Positions 1 to 5,396 of a stretch of DNA of 11,108 nt are shown piece after piece (positions within the stretch are counted from its first letter, which is position 1; the number at the start of each line of letters is the position of its first letter). The notes under the pieces were generated by a model, which was not told the origin of the DNA, ran no database searches, and was given only the letters and a program-made list of their open reading frames with translations. Source of the DNA: Holophagaceae bacterium (GTDB lineage Bacteria; Acidobacteriota; Holophagae; Holophagales; Holophagaceae); assembly GCA_003538615.1 (NCBI GenBank), contig DPRT01000135.1, positions 1-11,108 on the forward strand, given 5' to 3'. A program made the translations under genes and the position numbers.

Positions 1-400
1 GGGGGAAGACCGTGAGCATGAGCAGTAGCACCGGCGGCAGGAAGGCAAGCAGGGGCACGCTCTGGAGGATGTCGAGGATGGGCACCAGGACGCGCTCCGC
101 CCGTGGATCCTTGGCGGCCCAGTAGGCCACCACCAGCGTGAAGGTGAGGGATACGGCGTAGGCCGCGATGGCGCGGATCAGGGAGAGCAGCAGGTACTTG
201 GGCAGGGCCCAGGCGCTGAGGGCGATCTCCACCGTGGGACGCTGGACGGCCGTCCATTCCTTCCCCACCAGCCAGAGGGCCGCCAGCGTCCCTGCGAGGG
301 CCGCCAGCACAAGGAGGTCGATCCAGCGGCGGTGCCGGACAGGCGCCGTGAGCAGGTTCATCGCCTGGCCCCAGACGGTGTCGAGGAAGCGGTGGATCAT
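1..400 (-). CDS. Anion ABC transporter permease (COG4986-like, duplicated type), N-terminal part only
   Basis: The frame is open from an ATG at 398-400 to the left edge of the window, giving the first 133 residues of a larger protein. Two hydrophobic segments are visible. Residues about 26-44 follow a basic stretch (VRHRRW), and residues about 68-92 follow an ALPKYLLLSL segment. The stretch ILDILQSVPLLAFLPPVLLL near residues 109-128 is typical of nitrate/sulfonate/bicarbonate-type importer permeases. It most resembles the large COG4986 permeases, which carry two permease domains in one chain. Such proteins sit in the inner membrane and usually pair with a separate ATPase, not seen here. No good Shine-Dalgarno precedes the ATG, and an internal Met at codon 14 is an alternative start. 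An in-frame TGA at 440-442 rules out a longer N-terminus. The substrate cannot be told from this fragment. Confidence 0.72.
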   Translation of the reverse strand, partial: MIHRFLDTVWGQAMNLLTAPVRHRRWIDLLVLAALAGTLAALWLVGKEWTAVQRPTVEIALSAWALPKYLLLSLIRAIAAYAVSLTFTLVVAYWAAKDPRAERVLVPILDILQSVPLLAFLPPVLLLMLTVFP

Positions 401-488
401 GGCCGGTCCGGAGGAGCGGATGCGGCGCGGCAGGGCGCGTCACCATCCCGTTCAGGGGGCGGAATCGGGGGAGCGGGTGGAGGCCGCC

Positions 489-542
489 TCAGCGGGCGGC
501 GCAGCACGACGGAGGTTCGGAGGGGTCGGCTTGTCGTCCCAT
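489..542 (-). CDS. Possible 17-residue leader peptide (Cys-Cys) with perfect Shine-Dalgarno
   Basis: On the minus strand, AAAGGAGGT (554-546) is a full-length match to the anti-Shine-Dalgarno. An ATG follows, leaving a 4-nt gap after GGAGG. The same gap precedes the thiolase and EF-G-like genes in this window. The ORF reads MGRQADPSEPPSCCAAR and stops at 489-491. Its stop codon lies inside a GC-rich inverted repeat, GCCGCC/GGCGGC (483-488 and 495-500). The ABC permease starts 88 nt further on. A short ORF with adjacent cysteines overlapping a hairpin upstream of a transporter resembles an attenuating leader peptide, but no downstream antiterminator structure or T-run was identified. It could equally be chance in GC-rich DNA. 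Confidence 0.25.
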   Translation of the reverse strand: MGRQADPSEPPSCCAAR

Positions 543-624
543 CGGACCTCCTTTCCGGCGCCATGGCCAAGGGCCAGTCTGACCGCCCGGTCTGGAGGGG
601 GTCAACCCGGGAAATGCCTGATGT

Positions 625-1575
625 TCAGGGCCGGGGCAGGGTCTGGAGCAGCTGGGCGATGACCTGGTCCGTGGTGGCGCCGTCGGCTTCGCTTTCGAAG
701 GTGAGCAGGAGCCGGTGGCGCAGCACGTCCGGCGCCAGGTCCACCACATCCTGGGGCAGCACGTGGTCGCGGCCCTGGAGGTAGGCCAGGGCCCGGGAGG
801 CGGCCTGGAGGGAGAGCGAGGCCCGGGGGCTGGCGCCGCAACGCAACAGCTCCTTGCCCTTCCAGACCTTGCCGTGGCCGGGCCGCGTGGCCTGCACCAG
901 CCGCACGATGTAGGCGCGGATGGCATCATCCAGGCGCACCTGCTGCGCCTGGCGGCCTGCCGCCAGCAGAAAGGGGCCGTCCACCACGGGGCGGACCTCG
1001 TCGCCGGTGAGGTGGGCGCGGCGCAGGACCTCGATCTCCTCTTCGTGGTGGGGGTAGTCCACCCGGAGCTTGAAGAGGAAACGGTCCATCTGGGCCTCGG
1101 GCAGGGGGAAGGTGCCCTCCTGCTCCAGGGGGTTTTGCGTGGCCAGCACCAGGAAGGGGTCGGGCAGAGCGAAACTCTCCTCGCCCAGCGTCACCTGGCG
1201 CTCCTCCATGGCCTCCAGCAGCGCCGCCTGCACTTTGGACGGGGCGCGGTTGATCTCGTCCGCCAGCAGCAGGTTCGCGAAGATGGGGCCGCGCTTGGGC
1301 GTGAAGGTGAGCTGCTTGGGGTCGAAGACGAGGGTGCCCACCACATCGCTGGGCAGCAGGTCCGGCGTGAACTGGATGCGGCGGAAGGTGGCGTGGCTGG
1401 CGGCGGCCAGGGTCTTGATGGTGCGCGTCTTCGCCAGGCCCGGCAGGCCCTCCAGCAGCACATGGCCCCGGCAGAGCAGGGCCACCAGCAGCCGGTTGAG
1501 CAGCTGGGGCTGGCCCACGATGACCTTGCGGCATTCGGCGAGCAGCGGTTCCAGGGAGTGGGCGGTCTGGGCCAT
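625..1575 (-). CDS. MoxR-family AAA+ ATPase
   Basis: This 316-residue protein is a complete MoxR-type AAA+ ATPase, a cytoplasmic chaperone-like family that remodels or activates partner proteins, usually with DUF58 or VWA-domain partners. Motifs seen are Walker A GLPGLAKT (residues 43-50), Walker B LLLADE (102-107) followed by INRAPSKVQAALLEAMEE, and sensor 1 ATQNP (145-149) followed by the conserved EGTFPLPEAQMDRF stretch. The C-terminal third, with GASPRASLSLQAASRA, is the expected helical lid. Length is normal for the family. The start ATG (1573-1575) has a modest AGGA upstream. No DUF58 or VWA gene follows downstream: the next 224 bases lead to an ABC permease. The partner is therefore either encoded elsewhere or absent. 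The promoter must lie in the divergent region shared with the thiolase gene. The family call is secure but the biological role is unknown. Confidence 0.95.
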   Translation of the reverse strand: MAQTAHSLEPLLAECRKVIVGQPQLLNRLLVALLCRGHVLLEGLPGLAKTRTIKTLAAASHATFRRIQFTPDLLPSDVVGTLVFDPKQLTFTPKRGPIFANLLLADEINRAPSKVQAALLEAMEERQVTLGEESFALPDPFLVLATQNPLEQEGTFPLPEAQMDRFLFKLRVDYPHHEEEIEVLRRAHLTGDEVRPVVDGPFLLAAGRQAQQVRLDDAIRAYIVRLVQATRPGHGKVWKGKELLRCGASPRASLSLQAASRALAYLQGRDHVLPQDVVDLAPDVLRHRLLLTFESEADGATTDQVIAQLLQTLPRP

Positions 1576-1645
1576 GGGATGTCCTGAGCGTGGGCTCCAT
1601 CTTGACCGGAAAGCTCAGCGGCCGGAACGATCCCGTTGACCCACG

Positions 1646-1657
1646 GTAAGTGCTTAC
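1646..1657. promoter_or_regulatory. Candidate operator: GTAAG-N2-CTTAC inverted repeat
   Basis: GTAAGTGCTTAC is a 5-bp perfect inverted repeat around a 2-nt centre. It lies between the divergent MoxR and thiolase genes and overlaps the likely -35 of the thiolase promoter. A repressor bound here could control the beta-oxidation operon, and possibly MoxR too. This is inferred from position and symmetry only; the binding protein is not identified. Confidence 0.3.
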
Positions 1658-1681
1658 GGGCCCAGCAGCGGGTGCTAGGCT
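1653..1681 (+). promoter_or_regulatory. Candidate promoter of the thiolase-FadN operon
   Basis: CTTACG (1653-1658) and TAGGCT (1676-1681) are separated by 17 bases. TG at 1673-1674 gives an extended -10 (TGnTAGGCT). Transcription would start near 1688, leaving a short leader before the ATG at 1725. The -35 is poor (3 of 6 consensus positions), so the call rests on the extended -10, the spacing and the location. Confidence 0.3.
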
Positions 1682-1724
1682 CACCCGAAACCCAGATCCC
1701 CAGTCACTTCCCATCGGAGGACCC

Positions 1725-2873
1725 ATGCGATCCGCAGTCATCGTTGAAGCCAAGCGCACCCCCATCGGCCGGGGCATCAAGGGCAGCTACGCCGCCACCC
1801 GCCCCGAACAGCTGGGCTCGGTGGTAATCGAAGCCATCAAACCCCTGCTGAAGGACTGGTCGGGCCTGGAGGACGTGCTGGTGGGCTGCGCCATGCCCGA
1901 GGGCGAGCAGGGCATGAACATGGCCCGTCTCATCAGCTTCCGCGCGGGCCTGCCCCTCACCGCCGGCGCCGCCACCATCAACCGGTTCTGCGGCAGCAGC
2001 CAGGAGGCCATGCTCATGGCCGCCCGCGCCATCATGACCAACCAGGGCGACCTCTTCCTGGCCGGCGGCGTGGAGAGCATGTCCAAGGTGCCCATGATGG
2101 GCTTCAACCCCAGCGTGGACCCCTTCATCGCCGAGACCTACCCCCAGGCCTACTGCTCCATGGGCATCACCGCCGAGAACCTGGCCAAGGAATACAAGAT
2201 CAGCCGGAAGGATCAGGACCAGTTCGCCTTCGACAGCCACCAGAAGGCCGCCGCGGCCTGGAAGGCCGGGAAGTTCGAGAAGGAGATCGTCCGCTTCGAA
2301 GCCAAGGGCCTCGATGGCAAGCCCGTCACCCTCCAGCAGGACGAGTGCGTGCGCGCCGACACCAGCCTGGAGAAGCTGGGCGAGCTGAAGGCCGCCTTCC
2401 TCGCCGATGGCTGTGTTACCGCCGGCAACAGTTCGCCCGTCACGGACGGCGCCGCCTTCCTGCTGGTGATGGAGGAGGGCCTGGCCAAGTCCCTGGGCCT
2501 GAAGGCCCGCGCCCGCATCCTCGGGGGCGCCGTGGCCGGCGTGGAGCCTGAGCGCATGGGCATCGGTCCCGTGCCCGCCGTGAAGAAGGTGCTGGACCGC
2601 TTCGGCCTCAAGCTCGACCAGATCGACGCCATGGAGCTGAACGAGGCCTTCGCCGCCCAGAGCCTGGCGGTCATCCGGGAAGGCGGCTACGACCCCAAGA
2701 AGGTCAATGCCTGGGGCGGCGCCATCGCCGTGGGCCACCCCCTCGGCGCCAGCGGCGCGCGCATCCTGACGACCCTGCTGAACCGCCTCGAGACCGATGG
2801 CGGCAGGTACGGCATCGCCACCATGTGCATCGGTGGCGGCCAGGGCATCGCGTCCATCATCGAAAAGATCTGA
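1725..2873 (+). CDS. fadA: Acetyl-CoA acyltransferase (3-ketoacyl-CoA thiolase)
   Basis: This 382-residue type I thiolase cleaves 3-ketoacyl-CoA with CoA to give acetyl-CoA and a shortened acyl-CoA, the last step of beta-oxidation. The nucleophilic cysteine is C89 in NRFCGSSQEA. The NEAF motif is at 306-309, the catalytic histidine is H338 in GHPLGASGAR, and the second active-site cysteine is C368 in MCIGGGQG. The N-terminus (VIVEAKRTPIG) is typical. The start chosen is the ATG at 1725, with GGAGG at 1716-1720. The frame is open further upstream to a GTG at 1650, but those 25 codons add nothing thiolase-like and would absorb the Shine-Dalgarno. The gene for the FadN-like partner follows after 34 bases on the same strand, so the two are probably cotranscribed. 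Biosynthetic acetyl-CoA acetyltransferase activity is an alternative, but the partner argues for degradation. Confidence 0.93.
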   Translation: MRSAVIVEAKRTPIGRGIKGSYAATRPEQLGSVVIEAIKPLLKDWSGLEDVLVGCAMPEGEQGMNMARLISFRAGLPLTAGAATINRFCGSSQEAMLMAARAIMTNQGDLFLAGGVESMSKVPMMGFNPSVDPFIAETYPQAYCSMGITAENLAKEYKISRKDQDQFAFDSHQKAAAAWKAGKFEKEIVRFEAKGLDGKPVTLQQDECVRADTSLEKLGELKAAFLADGCVTAGNSSPVTDGAAFLLVMEEGLAKSLGLKARARILGGAVAGVEPERMGIGPVPAVKKVLDRFGLKLDQIDAMELNEAFAAQSLAVIREGGYDPKKVNAWGGAIAVGHPLGASGARILTTLLNRLETDGGRYGIATMCIGGGQGIASIIEKI

Positions 2874-2907
2874 TCCAACCACGCGAACCGACACCAGGAG
2901 GTTGGAC

Positions 2908-5271
2908 ATGAACATCAAGAAGATCGGCGTGCTGGGTTCAGGCGTGATGGGCTCGGGCATTGCGGCGCATGTGGCGTCGGCGGGCTGCTCGGTGGAGCTG
3001 CTGGACATCGTCATCGACGAGGCGGCGCCGGACAAGCTGGCGGAAGGGGCCATCGCGGCCCTGGCCAAGTCCAAGCCGGCCCTCGCCATGCACCCCTCGT
3101 TCCTCAAGAAGATCCGGCCGGGCAACCTGCGGGATCACCTGGACCGCCTGTCGGACTGCGACTGGGTGGTGGAAGTGGTCAAGGAGGATCTGGCCATCAA
3201 GCGTGAGCTGTACGGGCGCCTGGAGCCCCAGCTCAAGGCCGGGGCCTGGATCAGCTCGAACACCTCGGGCATCCCCCTGAAGCTGCTGGTGGAGGGCCGC
3301 GGAGATGCCTTCCGCAAGCACTTCGTCATCACCCACTTCTTCAACCCCGTGCGCTACCTGCGCCTGCTGGAGTTCGTGAAGGGCCCCGAAGTGGATGAGC
3401 AGGAGGCCCTGGCCTTCCGCACCTGGCTGGAGGAGGCGCTCGGCAAGGAGGTGGTGCCGGCGTTCGATTCCCCCACCTTCATCGGCAACCGCATCGGCAT
3501 CCACGGCATCATGGCCACCCTGCACATGGCCCTGGCGGAGAAGATCCCCTTCGAGGTGCTGGATTCGGTGCTGGGCGATGCCGCGGCCCGGGCCAAGAGC
3601 GCCGCCTTCCGCACCGCGGACCTGGCGGGCGTGGACATCCTGGCGGCCACGGCCAAGAACGTCTACGACCTGTGCCCCAACGACGAGGTCCGCGACACCT
3701 TCAAGTTCCCCGAGTTCCTCCAGTACATGCTGGACAACAAGCTCCTGGGCAACAAGACGAAGCAGGGCTTCTTCAAGAAGGGGCCCAAGGATGCCAAGGG
3801 CAAGAAGACCTTCCTGGCCCTGGATCCCGCCACCCGCGAGTACATCCCCCAGGTGAAGCGGGACTGGCCCATCCTCAAGGAGCTGAAGGGCATCGACGAT
3901 CCTGCGGAGAAGGTGAGGACGCTGCTCACCAGCGACACCGAGGCCGGCCGTCTGGCCTGGCGCTGCGTGGCGCCGAACCTCACGTACTCGGTGAACCGGC
4001 TGGGGGAGGTGACGGACGGCCCCCTGAACGTGGACCGCGCCATCAAGAACGGCTTCGCCTTCGAGCTGGGGCCCTTCGAAACCTGGGACACCCTGGGCGT
4101 CGAGCGGGTCGTGGCCCGCATGCGCTTCGAGGAGCTGTCCGTGCCGCCCCTGGTGGAGCAGATGCTCGCCAAGGGCATCACCAGCTTCTACCGCTGGGAG
4201 CATGGCACCCCCGTGGCCCAGCTGAATCCCAAGACGCTGGCCTACGATCCCATCCTCGAAGACCGGCGCGTGACCATCCTCAAGCGAGAGGAGGGCCGCG
4301 GCAAGGTCATCGCCGAGAACGGCAGCTGCCAGCTGTACGACCTGGGCGACGACGTGGCCTGCCTGGCCTTCCACAGCAAGATGAACGCCCTGGACGACGG
4401 GATCATCCTGCTGATGGAGGACACCATCCAGAAGCACATCCCCGGGCGCTTCAAGGGCCTGGTGGTGGGCAACCAGGGCCAGCACTTCAGCGCCGGGGCC
4501 AACCTGGTGATGGTGCTGAACGCCGCCAAGGATAAGCAGTTCGACCAGATCGAAGAGGTGGCCCGGCGCCTGCAGTACGCGGGCCGCATGCTCACCTACG
4601 CGCCGTTCCCCACGGTGGCGGCGCCCTTCAACCTGGCCCTGGGCGGCGGCTGCGAGATGACCATGGCCTGCCAGCGGGCCGTGGGCCACGCGGAGCTCTA
4701 CATCGGCCTGGTGGAGGTGGGCGTGGGCGTCATCCCCGCGGGCGGCGGCTGCCTCCAGATGCTGCTGCGGATGGAGGACGCCCTGGCCGCCAAGGGCGAG
4801 CTGGGCCCCATGCCCAAGGTGAAGGCCGCCTTCCAGGGCATCGGCACCGCCAACGTGAACACCAGCTTCGACGAGGCCCAGCGCAACGGCTACCTGCGGC
4901 GCACGGACCGCCGCGTCATGAACAAGGCCTTCCTGCTGCATGAGGCGAAGCAGGAGGTGCTGAAGATGGCCGCGGACTTCCAGCCCGTGAAGGAGCGCAC
5001 CCTGCGCCTGCCGGGCCGGGGCGGCAGCGAGGCCCTCAAGATGGCCGTCCGCGACTTCCAGCTTCAGGGCCTGGCCAGCGAGCACGACGCCATCATCATG
5101 GGCGAGCTGGCGAACATCCTCTGCGGCGGCGATGTGAGCCTGGTCCAGGAGGTCAGCGAAGAGCGCATCCTCGAGCTGGAACGCCAGGCCTTCGCCCGCC
5201 TCTGCAGCTTTGAAAAGACCCAGGCCCGCATGGACGCCATCCTGAAGACGGGCAGACCACTGCGGAACTAG
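2908..5271 (+). CDS. fadN: 3-hydroxyacyl-CoA dehydrogenase / enoyl-CoA hydratase fusion (FadN type)
   Basis: This 787-residue fusion carries the dehydrogenase at the N-terminus and the hydratase at the C-terminus, the order of Bacillus FadN and the reverse of FadB/FadJ. The NAD-binding motif is GSGVMG (residues 10-15). Dehydrogenase active-site candidates are S120, H143 in THFFNP, E155 (12 residues after H143, the family spacing) and N194 in FIGNR. A second dehydrogenase C-terminal region spans roughly 345-430. The hydratase domain (about 470-690) has the oxyanion-hole stretch HFSAGAN (526-532) and both catalytic glutamates, E583 in GGGCE and E603 in GLVE. Both activities are therefore expected to work. 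The ATG at 2908 is preceded by AGGAGGT (2896-2902); the frame is open upstream only within the thiolase gene. It acts with the adjacent thiolase. No acyl-CoA dehydrogenase gene is in the window. Confidence 0.93.
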   Translation: MNIKKIGVLGSGVMGSGIAAHVASAGCSVELLDIVIDEAAPDKLAEGAIAALAKSKPALAMHPSFLKKIRPGNLRDHLDRLSDCDWVVEVVKEDLAIKRELYGRLEPQLKAGAWISSNTSGIPLKLLVEGRGDAFRKHFVITHFFNPVRYLRLLEFVKGPEVDEQEALAFRTWLEEALGKEVVPAFDSPTFIGNRIGIHGIMATLHMALAEKIPFEVLDSVLGDAAARAKSAAFRTADLAGVDILAATAKNVYDLCPNDEVRDTFKFPEFLQYMLDNKLLGNKTKQGFFKKGPKDAKGKKTFLALDPATREYIPQVKRDWPILKELKGIDDPAEKVRTLLTSDTEAGRLAWRCVAPNLTYSVNRLGEVTDGPLNVDRAIKNGFAFELGPFETWDTLGVERVVARMRFEELSVPPLVEQMLAKGITSFYRWEHGTPVAQLNPKTLAYDPILEDRRVTILKREEGRGKVIAENGSCQLYDLGDDVACLAFHSKMNALDDGIILLMEDTIQKHIPGRFKGLVVGNQGQHFSAGANLVMVLNAAKDKQFDQIEEVARRLQYAGRMLTYAPFPTVAAPFNLALGGGCEMTMACQRAVGHAELYIGLVEVGVGVIPAGGGCLQMLLRMEDALAAKGELGPMPKVKAAFQGIGTANVNTSFDEAQRNGYLRRTDRRVMNKAFLLHEAKQEVLKMAADFQPVKERTLRLPGRGGSEALKMAVRDFQLQGLASEHDAIIMGELANILCGGDVSLVQEVSEERILELERQAFARLCSFEKTQARMDAILKTGRPLRN

Positions 5272-5294
5272 AAATCCTGGCCATGTTGTGACTT

Positions 5295-5323
5295 AAGCCG
5301 CCTTTTCCCGGGCGGCTTTTTTT
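5295..5323 (+). terminator. Intrinsic terminator of the thiolase-FadN operon
   Basis: AAGCCGCC (5295-5302) pairs perfectly with GGCGGCTT (5311-5318) around an 8-nt loop. Seven T residues run from 5317 to 5323. It begins 23 bases after the FadN stop codon. This is the clearest intrinsic terminator in the window, and it separates the beta-oxidation operon from the EF-G-like gene. Confidence 0.93.
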
Positions 5324-5328
5324 GGGTG

Positions 5329-5357
5329 TTGCCAGGGTGTGGCAAGGCCGGAACACT
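5329..5357 (+). promoter_or_regulatory. Candidate promoter with overlapping palindrome, EF-G-like gene
   Basis: TTGCCA (5329-5334) matches 5 of 6 positions of a -35 box and is spaced 17 bases from a weak -10-like AACACT (5352-5357). The -35 is also the left arm of the inverted repeat TTGCCA-N5-TGGCAA (5329-5345). A protein bound to it would block or modulate the promoter. The site lies just after the upstream terminator and 40-68 bases before the GTG start. The -10 is poor, so the call is tentative. Confidence 0.3.
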
Positions 5358-5396
5358 TGGGGCGGTCCAATAGGAACCAGACAATCAGGAGGCACT

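Noticed and set aside
397..564. 55-codon minus-strand frame whose stop overlaps the ABC permease ATG (ATGA)
   Set aside because: The translation is rich in Arg and Pro, as expected from non-coding GC-rich DNA. Its ATG has no Shine-Dalgarno, and the nearby perfect one is in a different frame. The overlap may be chance.
581..592. GACCG-N2-CGGTC inverted repeat downstream of MoxR
   Set aside because: The arms are short, there is no T-run on either strand and no well-placed promoter. Such repeats are common by chance in DNA of this composition.
1650..1724. Upstream GTG start extending the thiolase by 25 residues
   Set aside because: The extra residues are not thiolase-like, the GTG lies within the palindrome and promoter region, and GGAGG at 1716-1720 points to the ATG at 1725.
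1704..3125. Long minus-strand open frame (473 codons) opposite the thiolase and FadN start
   Set aside because: It lies entirely antisense to two well-supported genes. Its composition (Ala, Gly, His, Leu, Gln rich) is the expected shadow of GC-biased third codon positions, and no family motif appears.
2938..5085. 715-codon minus-strand open frame opposite FadN
   Set aside because: Antisense shadow of a gene with intact catalytic motifs; the translation is low-complexity and has no recognisable domain.
5322..5396. Upstream start for the EF-G-like protein
   Set aside because: It would begin within the terminator's T-run. The GTG at 5397 has AGGAGG at the right distance, and the P-loop then lies at a normal position.
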